A stretch of 64,000 nt of DNA from positions 345-64,344 of the forward strand of contig VWZL01004375.1 in assembly GCA_013396915.1 (NCBI GenBank). The letters are read 5' to 3'. Shown piece by piece: positions 37,874 through 49,080 of the stretch. Origin of the DNA: Stercorarius parasiticus. Its lineage: Eukaryota; Chordata; Aves; Charadriiformes; Stercorariidae. The notes beneath the pieces were generated by a model that searched no databases, had not been told where the DNA came from, and worked only from the letters and a program-made list of their open reading frames with translations. Within the stretch, counting starts at the first letter, position 1. Every line of letters starts with the position of its first letter. A program made the position numbers and the translations under genes.

Positions 37874-40099
37874 AAGGAACTGTTCTTCCACAGCCATTAA
37901 TTTGGGTTATTTGCAAGCCCACAGTGCTACCACAGCCTTTCTGTAGCCAACAACAAGCAGCATGGCCAAGGGACCTGCACTTGAATATTGTGTCAGACAT
38001 GGCTCAGCAGCCTAAAGTCAGTCACTTCTGTCTTAATGGGAGAGCATGGATAAAGTGGTGGCGTGGTGATGGTGTTCCTCTGTCTTTTAGACTTTTTGCT
38101 ACTTGTTATAGCCATTTTACCTCTTACACAGGGCCTGGCCAGCAAGCCAGATGGTCATAATATCTGATAAATATTCTCGGTGAATGGAGTGGATGCTGCT
38201 GTGCATCGACAACTGAGCATCTGATGTCAAAAGTAATCTGTGTATGCAGAATAACTAGGAGAGAGGGAAGTATAATTGCAGGAGAGAGAGAAACAGGGGT
38301 GGGGGTTTCTACAAGAATGATAATGAGAACGATTAGGAGAAGAAATAAAGCCCTCCTCCATGAATAGAGATTGCGAAGAATAGTGTCATTTCCCAGAGAA
38401 ATTAAACAAGCAAGACAGGACATAATAAAGTGTTAAAAAACAAATGCTGTGTGGCAGGAGGAATGGGGACTACTATTCCCCCCCTGGTACAAAGGAGGCC
38501 TTCAATCAAACAAGAAGGGACAATTGCTGATTATTTCTAGACAATGAATAATTAGGCTGTGCAATACACAGCTGCAGGATACAAAGGGAGACTGGACAGT
38601 TATATGACTAACAACACTACTGACTTAATGATCCAAGTTTTGGGTAGGGACATAAAACCCCATAATTTAAACCAGTGTCTGTTAGCTATTTATAGCAAGT
38701 CTTTTGAAGAAAGCAGGCTTTTTCATCTTTTTCAGCACATATTTTTTGTAGTTACTTCTCTACAGCTACTACTGAAGACAATAGAAGATGAGATGAACCA
38801 TGGATTTGATACCTTATGACTTGTACTATACGGCCATGAAATGCTACAGCATATTTCACTACAGTATGTGATAGACTTCTATTTTTGGGTACTGCTCATT
38901 GCAAATATATTGCCCTGGGAACAAGATGTAAAAAGATCCAGTTCTGATAGAATTATGCAGAACCTAATAATCTCCTATTAAGTCTCACACTCAAACTCTT
39001 AACTGCTTGTCCAGCATCAGAGACATGAATATCTTCAGAAGTAGCACTTTCTGTCATAAATTTTGTAACTAACAGGGAGTGCATGTGCTGGAGGTACAGA
39101 AACCAAGCCTTAAAATTTTCCACAGTCCCCTTCTTTCAGCTTAATAGGCTGACACTTCTACATTGCTCAGCTGGCTGTTTGCACCTCTTTCCTGGTCTGA
39201 CCTCCAGGCCACTTCAGTCTGCTTCTGATTTGCCTTCTGGTGTTCAGGAAAAGTCAACCTCTGTACTGCATGTACACCTCAGACACGCTGCACAGAGAGC
39301 TAATGCAGGCAAGCTGAGCACAGGTTTGATAAACACTGCTATTTTTCCTGTTGTTCCTGGTATTTCCACAGTCCAGCAGTTCCGGGACTGCATTTCGCAT
39401 ATCTATTCACTTCATGGTGTGGCTTTTCCTGAATACTTCTGTTTCTGCAACTCTTCTTGTTCAACAAAGTTATAAGTCAGAAAGCATCCAAGAAATGCAG
39501 AACATTTGCCATTTTAGGGATAAACGTTACCATTCACGAGCCATGCACTTGTTAGACAACTGTCACGCTACCACTGCTTGGCTAAAAGCAATAGAGCAGT
39601 CTAGGTCCCTGAGGACTAGTAGGACCTTTGGACAGTGAAGCACTTACTAAACTGGCAGGACAGTGCACCATGATGGCTTTAACTCTGTAGGAGTCCAGTG
39701 AGCATCACTCCTGTACAGTCGATCAGCTGGCAAGCTTTCACAGTGCTCTTGTCCTTGGGTAACCAGAAATGCTGGTTTTTGGCCCTGTTCCTCAAAGCAG
39801 CCTTTCCAGAGAGAAAGATTTGAACCTCTTTTTCATAAGCGCAGAGAGAATTAGCTCTCTACTTGAGCATGCGCGGGTGGATGCAGTGAGGAGACCACTA
39901 TCACCTCCAGGGACATAGTAGAGTGGCCGAAGCAGAGTATTAGAGTTTTATTACAGGTCATATTTTTAATCCTTCCTGGTCCAAGGAGAGCTCACTGAAA
40001 TGTCACAGAAGGCGCAAGCATGTTAGCATCCATTACCTCCTCTATATAACACCTTTGGTCGGCGCTGCATGTTGTTCATGTTAATCATTTAGATTAACA
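37874..40099. other. No gene seen
   Basis: The 130-codon ORF at 39083-39475 and the overlapping 95-codon frame at 39351-39638 show no recognisable domain and conflict with each other. No repeat signature could be identified. Confidence 0.45.
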
Positions 40100-40270
40100 G
40101 AGCCCAGGGAGGTTGTGGAGTCTCCCTCATTGGAGATATTCAAAAGCTGTCTGGACATGGTCTTGGTCAACCAGCTTTAGATGGCCCTGCCTGTGAGCAT
40201 GGGGATGGAATGGGTTGGACAAGATCACCTCCGGAGGTCCCTTCCAACCCCAACAATTCCATGATTCTAT
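40100..40270 (+). mobile_element. CR1 LINE 3' end
   Basis: GAGCCCAGGGAGGTTGTGGA and GTCTCCCTCATTGGAGATAT encode the PREVVESPSLEIF-like last part of ORF2. A 3' UTR follows with GGTTGGACAAGATCACCTCC, GAGGTCCCTTCCAACCCCAA and an ATTCCATGATTCTAT tail. The copy is severely 5'-truncated, the usual fate of CR1 insertions. Confidence 0.94.
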
Positions 40271-41167
40271 AAAAGCAACGACAGGGCAGTTAATTATAAT
40301 ACTTTACTTATAATCAGCATTGTTTGTGGAAAAATGCTTTGGTTTTTTATCACAGAACCATGTCCCACAGCCCCTTCCACATCAACAGATCGCACAGACA
40401 TTACCATTCAGTTGTACAATGCTCCTACATGAAGCCAACATTTTCCCCACTATGAGACATAAAAACACCTCAGTAACTGGGAACCTGCTCTTTCCACTGC
40501 TGGCTTCTTCCCAGAAGAAAAAGGGCTGCATGAAAGATGCCTTCCAATTCAGATGACTTCCAATTCAACTTCTTCAGACCACAGCTAGTAAACTAAGTGT
40601 GTAGCCTTGAACAACTCAGCCCTAAAAGCAAGTAAATCTTCATACAATGGCACAAAAATTAACCTGAGCCACAAAAGACTAATATTGTGCCAAAATGGTG
40701 TTTGCTCCAGCGTCACGTCCTAGAAAACTAACACCCTATACAGTTTCCTAGCACCTGGTGCTGGAGAAAATGTTTATAATGGCACCTTCCAAATTGCACT
40801 TTTTAATCAGTAATTAATCTTTCAAAAACAGAAAGCATGTACAGAAGAGTTAATGCTTTCAATTACTCTAATCAAAACCACATTTTCATACATCTATATA
40901 CATACAAACAATTGAATGAGATCTCTTAGGAACACATCCTGGCTATTACGCAAAATCAATATTTTTTAGCACAAAATATTTGCAACAAAGTTCTCATTTA
41001 ATTGCAATCATCTGGGCCAAATTTGTTTTGAAAAGATGAAATGCACAGGCTTCCTTGATGGTAATTTATCTCTCAGTAATTTGACACAGGATTGGAATAT
41101 CTGATCATTACTTTGTTGAGCTGGTTTTCAACGATGCAAAGCTACAGTGAATAGTCTAATCTAGCAT

Positions 41168-41265
41168 TCTGGGCTGGGGATCAGACAGCCTGGATTCACT
41201 CTTTCTATGTCCTTTGACCTGCTATGTCATCCTAAACAAGACACTTCACTTGCCCTTGCCTCTCC
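41168..41265 (+). mobile_element. Possible MIR-like SINE remnant
   Basis: TCTGGGCTGGGGATCAGACA, GCCTGGATTCACTC, then TGACCTGCTATGTCATCCTA, AACAAGACACTTCACTTGCC and TTGCCTCTCC track the MIR core in its order: 'gagtcagactgcctgggttc', 'cagctgtgtgaccttgggcaagtcacttaacctctctg...cctcag'. Several substitutions, no tail. Confidence 0.5.
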
Positions 41266-44200
41266 TTCTAGATACCCTTCCATATAATTGTATTTTTTTT
41301 CAATTTCTTATGTGTCCCACATGCTGTCTTGTTTCACTTGCCATACATCCAGTATTTATAGTATGCATATTATACACCGTTGCTTTTAGGCTATAAATTC
41401 TTTGTTTTTTACCAAGTAAACATAGTCTTAATAGAAGAGCGCATTATTAATTGTCCATTATGAATCACTAAATATACACCTAAAGAGATATAAACATAGG
41501 ATAAACTGGGGAGGAGGGGGGAGAAGCGTACTTTCAGGGGCAAGCTGGGGCAGAAGGAGGGGAAAAGAAGGCACGTGCTTCTTCCAAGACTTATAAGATT
41601 TTCTAATGAACTATAAATAAGACCTTGATTTCAGTGGGAAATTCTGAATTGTGCTATTGTAATACATGTAGTAAGTACCATTAAGTAAGCACAATCTCAA
41701 GTTACATTCCAGGTTTAATATTTTTAGGCTATAAATGTGGCCCTGATTATATTTCCTTCACTGATTTTTAAAGCATTTATAATTAGCTGCCAGAGCAGTT
41801 TTAGCCACTGATTGGAAATCTCCCAGCAAGGTCCCTATAAATAAATGGTTCAATAAATCCTGGGTCCTTCTCTCTGTGGAAAGATTTGCTTTTATGAGAA
41901 GCAACGCCAGTAGCAAATAGCTAGAAAAATTGCATTTGTTTATTAAATGGAAAGAAGACACAAAAAAGTATTTAAGACGTTATACTTGCTTAAACCTTAC
42001 CAATTTGTTATTCGTGATCCCTTCTTCTATACAAAATTATAGCTTTTCTTGGAGATATGTATTATAAAGGTGTTATTTTTGTATTTATTATTATTTTTTA
42101 TCATGTTTATGAGATTAAACAGTGTTCAGAGCAGAAATATGGCTCTGTATACAGGGCTTAAAATGCTTATTGCAGGTATGCACAGGTACTACTCTAGGTT
42201 GTCTTAGAGCACTTCTGCCTCAGAAAGATCAATACCACAAAAGGAAAATAATAGCCATTCTTTTTTTCCCTGGCATGTCTAGGTAGGTCAGCAAAGATGG
42301 GATTTGAAGGATCATAGTGAAAACTGTTTCCCATGTCCCAAGGGAAAATGGGCTACAGCGTAAACATTGAAGAGTTGTGATAAGCCTTCTTTTTTTTTTT
42401 TTTCCCCAGATTAATTAAGTGAAGACACAAATTAGTCTGTAGTCAGGAAAAAACAGCAATCTTATAGTCTGTAACAATCTCTCACCAGACCTACACATAC
42501 TAGAAGCACCTCAATAATGCAAAGGCCTCTTAACATGCCTGAAAAGCATTCAACATGACTGACACGGTGAAATGTGTTGTAAAAGCACAATTATCTGTGA
42601 ACACATCAAGTCTGATCAAGCTCTTTTCATCCTTGGTTCTGAATACAAGGAACTGTTTGTCTACACATCTTTTTATGCTGTTCATTCTTTCCCAGAAATA
42701 CAACTTTTCCACAAAAGCACATGTCAAAACACACATATACACAATAAGTGTATGCCCGCATGTATAAAAAAACTTGGCTACAGAGACCCTTGGTGACGGG
42801 AAATTTGGGGCCATGGAGCAGCAGGATGTGAATTGCGTGTTACAGTCAAAACCTAGGCATTAGGTCAGAGCAGACTCTTTTATCGGAGCTGAAGAGAAAA
42901 AGTGATGGTGGTGAGGGACCATGGAACCAGAGCTCTTGTTCGACTGCAGAAGGGGAAACAAAAAGTTTCCTTGGACAAAGTGGAGGAGACTGAATTTTGC
43001 CCTACAGGACCTAATTACCCATCACTGCCTCTCTATCCTTTATCCAGTCTCACAGCGAGCTCTGGCAGCAGCTGAAACAGAACTTATCAATCTTCCACTC
43101 ACCCATAGCCCCTGCTAACCCCACCTTCACCTGAAGAAGTGGAGAGCTAGCAAATTTCCCCTTCCGCCCCCCTCTCACCAGCAGAACTCTAGATCACAGG
43201 CCATGAGCCACATTTCTCTCTAATTGTGAGATACCCAGAGCGGCGCTGAAGCAGCAAATGCAGGCAGCCCAGCAGCACACAACAAGGTCAAAAAGGGCAC
43301 AAACAGCAAAGGAAAACACATTCAGCATATCCACACTTGCTCAAAAGAGATTATTGATTGAACACCTCTAGAAGGTAAGGGATAGAGATAGACATACAAC
43401 CTACTGCTTTTTATCCCATCAGTGTCATCTGCCATCCCACCAAGTCTGCTTCTTGCTCCTCAGTGTGAAACCTTGTAATCACGTCCCTCTGCAGAGAAGG
43501 CAAAGGTGACATGAGTACAAGCTGGCAACATTTGGGAAGTGTGATGAGGACTGTTCATGCAGTTGCTGAAGATAGTGGTCCTTACTCTTCCAGTTGCGAT
43601 GGAAAGACCCTCCTCAAATCTCACAGAGGTTTTGCAGGCACAGCCACCATCCTCTACTCAGAGGGCATTTGTGACAGCAGTGACCAACTACCCACTGGCA
43701 GTAAGCTTATCAACTATGTATTTCCACACAGTGTGCAAAAAAACGAAGGCAAACTGTGCATGCACTCCTGTGCTGACCAGGTATTGGTAGCATTACCCAG
43801 CAGCACAGGGGTAGGCAGCCTTTGTGACAACACAAACAGGTATTCAGATGACACAAGAGGTTCTATTCTGACATGGAAACAAGCAGTCACTTCAGGCTGG
43901 GAATCAAAGCAATTGGGCACTGCATGCTCCCCAGCAAAACCTCCCTGGGTATCTGTAAGCCTACCTAAGTGTTTTACCAAGGCCTGCAGAAACAAACTAC
44001 AAGGCTTGTACTGAAATGAAGTCACAGCCGCACTGGATTGTACTGAAGATCATGCCAAGCAGTGGTCATGCCCTTCAGGAATGGACACAAAGTAAAGGCT
44101 AGATGGTTTAGCATAAGAGGGAGGTAGATGGCAGCAATCAAAGGAACAGTATTTGGATGATGGCTAAGGAGGCCTCAAATATCTTGACCACAGCTAACCT

Positions 44201-44651
44201 GCCCATCTCAAACTAGCTAATGATTAACCAATAGGTGTCAGGGACCACGGCTTGTGAATCTGTGAAAATCATGCCTTGAGTTTAAGTATGGGCTCCTAAA
44301 AGTTTGCTCAGACATTGCAAATTTGTGGTGACAGCTTCTAGTAGAGGGCCTCAACTCTGCCTCTCTGCATCTGCCAGTTCTGCACTGAGGACACTACATT
44401 TCCACTAGCCTGAGCTCAGACCCTACTTCCATGACCTCCTTCTGACTGGGACAGAGCAGTGCAACAAAGAGAAGGTGCAAGAAAATGAGCTGTAAAGAAG
44501 TTTAGAAACATCAGTGACAGGTCATCAAGAATTTCCTCCAAACCATATTATACAGACATATGAGTTATCCCTCCCTGCTGGACCTGCCTGTGTCCAGTGA
44601 CCAAACCAGGAGCTTGTCAGGAGAGGGGAATTGGCATAGTATTGCTCATGA
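41266..44651. other. Mostly unique DNA; more GC-rich block from about 42880
   Basis: No CR1 or other repeat is recognisable up to 44651. From about 42880 to 44520 the sequence looks less AT-rich than its surroundings and carries the unidentified ORF listed separately. A T-run near 42388-42403 precedes it. Confidence 0.4.
43511..44014 (+). other. Unidentified 167-codon open reading frame
   Basis: This is one of the longest frames in the window outside CR1. The translation is Ser/Thr/Gly-rich with scattered Cys and starts MSTSWQHLGS. I recognise no domain, signal peptide or transmembrane segment. A 103-codon frame is open on the opposite strand at 43714-44025, as expected in sequence with fewer A/T-rich stop codons. 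It could be a chance ORF, a decayed transposon/LTR internal region, or a retroposed pseudogene. No splice or promoter evidence is apparent. Confidence 0.15.
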
Positions 44652-44961
44652 TACTTGGGGAGGGACTCTTTATCAGGGAGTGTAATGACAGGACAAGAGG
44701 TAACGGCGTCAAACTGAAGGAGGGTAGATTTAGATTGGATATTAGGAAGAAATTCTTTACTGTGAGGGTGGTGAGACACTGGAACAGGTTGCCCAGGGAA
44801 GTTGTGGATGCCCCATCCCTGGAGGTGTTCAAGGCCAGGCTGGATGAGGCTTTGAGCAGCCTGGTCTAGTGGGAGGTGTCCCTGCCCATGGCAGGGGGGT
44901 TGGAATTAGGTGATCTTTAAGGTCCCTTCCAACCCGAACCATTCTATGATTCTATGATTCT
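44652..44961 (+). mobile_element. CR1 LINE 3' portion with intact ORF2 C-terminus
   Basis: An open frame from the insertion edge gives [53 protein letters not shown] and [11 protein letters not shown], stopping at 44867-44869. The 3' UTR follows with CATGGCAGGGGGGTTGGAAT, GATCTTTAAGGTCCCTTCCA and three ATTCTATG-type units. No frameshift is visible, so this copy appears younger than the ones at 4650 and 40100. It is truncated on the 5' side. Confidence 0.96.
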
Positions 44962-47795
44962 CATGAATCAGGAAGAACAGCACAGCTAGGATCTGGAACA
45001 GAAACAAGCCATGAGCTTAGCCAAGATCAGAAATGGAGCTTGATTCCACATATGATACCTTCTAAAGGGGATGATACAGGAAAGAAAAAAAAACCCTAAA
45101 CTTCTACCATCATGTCCATAAGACAGATGAAAGGGCAGCATGGAACTTCTGAGAGTGATCCATTGAAAGGTGTCCTGTTCTGAGAGAAGATATTCGGGGG
45201 CATAATTTTATTTTCGACAGCCTCAGGCTACGTGTTTATTGGGGATATTTTGCCTGCAGACCAGGCTAGAGCTAATCTAAGGTAAAACACCTGAAGTGTC
45301 TGAAGCACTTACGTTAAATTTTTGGCATTGCCTGCTTCAATCTACTTGATTTGCTCTTGTTGTGTTAAGGAAAACAAAGCCTGGCCATCAGTCTAAGACC
45401 CTGGACATCACTCCGCATATTGGTTAGCTCTCAGGCTTAGCTTTTGAAGGAACCAATTAGTTCCCTCTGAGAATAAAGTCAGAAGTGTTTCAGATGGTCC
45501 TTTTTCCCTCCCACACCGCTAAGGAGTGATCCATGGTGCTTTTTCCTCCCAACAATCCCATTCATCTGCTGCCACAATCCAAAGCATACAATACATACAT
45601 TTGGCTTTTGCCAAATCTGGCACTTCTAGTAAGACGTGGCAGAGGACTTAATCTCTTTTGGAGTGCACTTTGAGCTGAAGAAGTATAAAAATATGCCTTC
45701 CAAGTGCACTTACTAGGACCTGGAAGACATCCAAATGCTCCGTGGTGTGAGTACACACTTCGTGCTCCACAAGGAGTTAGTCCTGCGTAGCGTGGGTAGA
45801 GTGTGCAGTGCCACACCATGGCCTTAGTAGCTCAGTTGGAGACACCTTTAGCACTGCCAATGTTTTCTGTCTTCTTGTGCTTATTGTCTGCATCTTCCTA
45901 TTTAAATAATTGCAGCAACATCAAACAAAGCCTGCACATCCACAAAGAAAAATTTCTAAAAATGTGAGTTTCAGGAAATGGCTGCAGCAACCTGTTTCTA
46001 AGGGATTAATAATTTTGCTTATTTTTGAGTCTGGAGAGGAGAGACAATTTTCACAATTGATACGACTAACATTTCAGCAACTCTACACATCAAGCTTCAA
46101 TGAATTTTAACTCAGTTCCTATCATAAAAGATTCACATTCTCTAGGAAGGCCCTCCACAAAAGGCTTAAGTGTGTGTTGTAAATATATATTTTACATAAG
46201 CGAGGCACTGATATTTTTATCCATGTCTATGGCCCACACAGAAAACCTACCAATACAATTTTTTGGTTGAGTCTACTCATGTTTAGCCAACTATGTGCAA
46301 GAAATCAAAATAAACTCAGTAAAATCATTACTCTGGCAGGGAACTCTTTTCTAATCATTTCCCAGGAGCCCATGCTTTTCATCCACATTAATGGTCACTC
46401 AATGGGCAAGTGAAAAAGCAGAGAAACCTCTTGAGAAAAAAGTGTAATTCAAGTGCCAACTTCTCTCCTAATAAGTACATAGCAATTTTACACAGAAGCT
46501 GGGCACTGTAATGAATGCCCAATAAAAGAAAATTGCTGTATAAAGTGCACAAGCAGGCATTTGAAGAGGTTCTGAGTGGATGGATACTAGCCAAGAGCAA
46601 GTAACAGGGGAAACAAAACACCCAATGATACTTAAGTGAAGTGTTTGCATGGGGCTGGACTGTCAAGTCTACACTCTTTTGTGCTCTGAAAGATCTGCCA
46701 TTTTGTTCAACTTGCTGCAGCTGCATGACCTGATGGCAGGAGAAGGTGCTCTGCGTGCCCAGCGTTGATTCCCTCAGCTGATTACTTTGCCAATCAGTCA
46801 GATGCAATTTACAATCAGTTTTAAGATTGCTCATCATTTCCTATGACTGGCATGCTGACTCTTTGACAGAACAACAAATTATGGCCCATACCAATCAACA
46901 GCATAAGATGGTTTTGAGCATTCTCCCTTTGTTAAGCAGTGGTGTAATACCTCCCTTTCTCTTCCTGGAGAAGTTGGCCACCTTTTGTCAGTGGAAATGG
47001 ACACAATGAATTATTGGATGTGTATACACTTACCACAGTTATCTACATTTAAGATAACACTGATAAATTAAGCCTTCCTAAAGAAGTTTCGTTGATTCCC
47101 AACACAATTAATAGAAAAATAGCAAACTGCTCTAAGCAGCAGCCTGAGAGGCAATAAGGGGGGCTATCTCTAGGATTCACATTCTAGCAGTCTTGGATGG
47201 AAGAGTATTTAAATTTTCAATTTCATGATCTCAAATACCATAGTATCCACTAACGGTCATTATGGATGCTGTTGAGTGCATGACCCGCTGCTTTCAGAAA
47301 ACCTAAATCTAACCAAAGACTTCATGGAGGAAAGGCCTGATGGTCACATCTTCTTCACTTTTAGCAAAACTACTATTATTCCCCTATACCAAGGATTAAA
47401 ATACTAACATCTTGAATACAACTTCTTGCATTAAGTGCTGTCATTCCCTAAAATAACATACTCTCAGATGCAAATGCCCCAGGAAGCAACTTGAAGAGGT
47501 TACCCTGGCACCAAAGAGCTGGCAAACTCACATTAGAAGCAGACAACAACTGTGAGAAGGTGCTTCTATATCTGACTGAGACAGACTCTTCTTTTAGGAC
47601 TTGAAATTGCTTTGTATCTCCATAAAAAAATTGTGGTACTACTTTTTATTACGTTCATATTGTGGCTCATTCACTGTGTGAAGAGTTTGAATCCTTTAAG
47701 TGGGGATTTTCATCTGAACTCTTGGGTAACAAACCCACAAACATCTCTGCTATTTTATTCTAGTTTCTCATCCTTTTTTTCCCTGATTGTCCATT
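44962..47795. other. No gene seen
   Basis: ORFs include a 149-codon minus-strand frame at 46388-46837 and an 85-codon minus-strand frame at 45562-45819; neither shows a known motif and both overlap competing frames. A TATAAAAA-type word near 45684 is not supported as a promoter. Confidence 0.45.
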
Positions 47796-48058
47796 TAGAA
47801 TCATAGAATAGTTTGGGTTGGAAAGGACCTTTAAAGGTCATGTAGTCCAACCTCCCCTGCAATGAGCAAGTACATCTTCAACTAGATCAGGTTGCTCAGA
47901 GCCCTGTACAATCTAACCTGGAATGTTTCCAGAGATGGGGCATCTCCCACCTTTCTGGGCAACCTGGGCCAGGGGCTCGCCACCCTCAGCATAAAACAAT
48001 TTTTTCCTTATATCTAGTCTAAATCTTCTCTCTTTTAGTTTAAAGCCATTAATCCTTG
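47796..48058 (-). pseudogene. CR1 ORF2 C-terminal end and 3' UTR segment
   Basis: The minus-strand frame contains [20 protein letters not shown], then AEGGEPLAQVAQKGGRCPIS, versus the standard [21 protein letters not shown], so it is frame-shifted and diverged in the last part. The 3' UTR on the plus strand shows GTTTGGGTTGGAAAGGACCT, and the element ends in an ATTCTATG-type tail at 47796-47808. Confidence 0.88.
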
Positions 48059-48365
48059 AATCCTTTGTTGCCTCGGTCTCTCTTACCCATAAGCTTTCAA
48101 CCTGCTTGTGGCTATTCTTCACAGACAGCTCTTCACAATCTCTCCATTTCTTGATTCAGAGGGCAACGCCTCCACCTCTCCTTCGACACCTGTCCCTTCT
48201 GAACAGCCTGTAGCCATTGACAGCTGCACTCCAGTCATGGGATTCATCCCACCAAGTTTCAGTAATAGCAACTAGGTCTTAGGTTTTTAGTGGCACGGTG
48301 GCTTGCAGCTCCTCCTGTTTGTTGCCCATGTGGCGTGCATTTGTGCAGAGGCACTTCATCTGGGC
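48059..48365 (-). pseudogene. CR1 ORF2 endonuclease N-terminal fragment
   Basis: The translation gives MKCLCTNARHMGNKQEELQA, then (after an in-frame stop) DLVAITETWWDESHDWSAAV, NGYRLFRRDR and GGGVAL followed by another stop, and finally EELSVKNSHKQVESLWVRE. This is the N-terminal half of the apurinic-endonuclease-like domain that nicks target DNA in CR1 retrotransposition; it contains the TNARS-NK-EEL and ITETWW-E motifs. The catalytic His and distal Asp motifs lie in the deleted part. Confidence 0.9.
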
Positions 48366-48623
48366 TGTCGACTGTGTCATTTTCTTAGAGGAACACCCCT
48401 TAATTCTTTTGGGGTATTTCGCTGGTGTTTCCCTCTTGGCTCCTATGACCTCAGGAGCCCCAAGCTCATCTCTGTAAGACTTCAAGTGTGCTGCAGTGTA
48501 GCCAGCACATCTTAGAGCAACAGGCTGTGGGCACCACTTACTGGCACCCCATCCCTCTAACCTTGGCTTGTCATCCCACAGCTTGTCATGGGCAAGCCTG
48601 ATATCCCTCCGCCCCCTTCAAGC

Positions 48624-49078
48624 TTAGTTTAAAGCTCTGCCAATGAGCCCTGCTAGCTTGTGAGCAAAGACCCTATTCCCCCTTTCAGAAAGGTGAATCC
48701 CCTCTGATGCCAGCAAACCTGGTGCCATGTAGGCCATCCTATTATTGAAAACCCCAAAACTGTGGCTGTGACACCAGCCACAGAGCCATGTATTAATAGA
48801 CTAGGCTCATCTGTTTCTTCCAGTGTTGCTGCCCAGAACTGGGAGGAGAGAGGAGAAAGCAACCCATCCTCCAGATTTCCTTACCAACTGTCCCAAAGCC
48901 CTGAAGTCCCTTTTGATCCCCCTGTTGGACTACATGTTGCAGCTTCATCACCGCCCGCATAGGAGAGCAGCAATGGGTAATAGTCCAAGGGCTGTACCAG
49001 GCTAGGAAGTTTCCTAGTGGTGTCCTTATCCTGGGCCCTAGGGACGCAGCAGACTTCCCTAAGAGGAAGAGACGTCAC
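48624..49078 (-). pseudogene. CR1 ORF1 C-terminal SGNH/GDSL-esterase-like region
   Basis: In several frames the minus strand gives EVCCVPRAQDKDTTRKLPSL, VQPLDYYPLLL, AGGDEAATCSP, then KRDFRALGQLV, VVFSSILPV, and MAYMAPGLLASEGIHLSERG followed by NRVFAHKLAGLIGRALN and stop at 48624-48626. This is the ORF1 esterase of bird/reptile CR1-type elements; GIHLSERG is the block with the catalytic His, and the preceding Asp appears replaced by Glu. At least two frameshifts are present. The nucleophile Ser block would lie upstream and is not visible. Confidence 0.8.
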
Positions 49079-49080
49079 TT

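Larger units (their letters stand above)
47796..49080 (-). mobile_element. Internally deleted CR1 LINE with ORF1 end, endonuclease start and 3' end
   Basis: On the minus strand the element reads: end of ORF1 (SGNH-esterase-like), a spacer, the start of ORF2 (AP-endonuclease), an abrupt join near 48058, then the ORF2 C-terminus, 3' UTR and terminal ATTCTATGATTCTA. The whole RT domain and much of the endonuclease, probably 2 kb or more by comparison with full-length CR1, is missing. Most bird CR1 copies are simple 5' truncations, so retention of this much 5' coding sequence with an internal deletion is uncommon. Frameshifts and stops show it is dead. Confidence 0.92.

Noticed and set aside
37696..38160. 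154-codon ORF as a complete gene
   Set aside because: The first ~60 codons are CR1 RT; the rest is unrelated read-through.
39083..39638. Overlapping 130- and 95-codon ORFs as a gene
   Set aside because: They conflict in frame, lack any recognisable domain and have no regulatory context.
45660..45840. LTR-like segment with a TATAAAAA-type word
   Set aside because: No TG...CA ends, target-site duplication, primer-binding site or retroviral coding sequence could be found.
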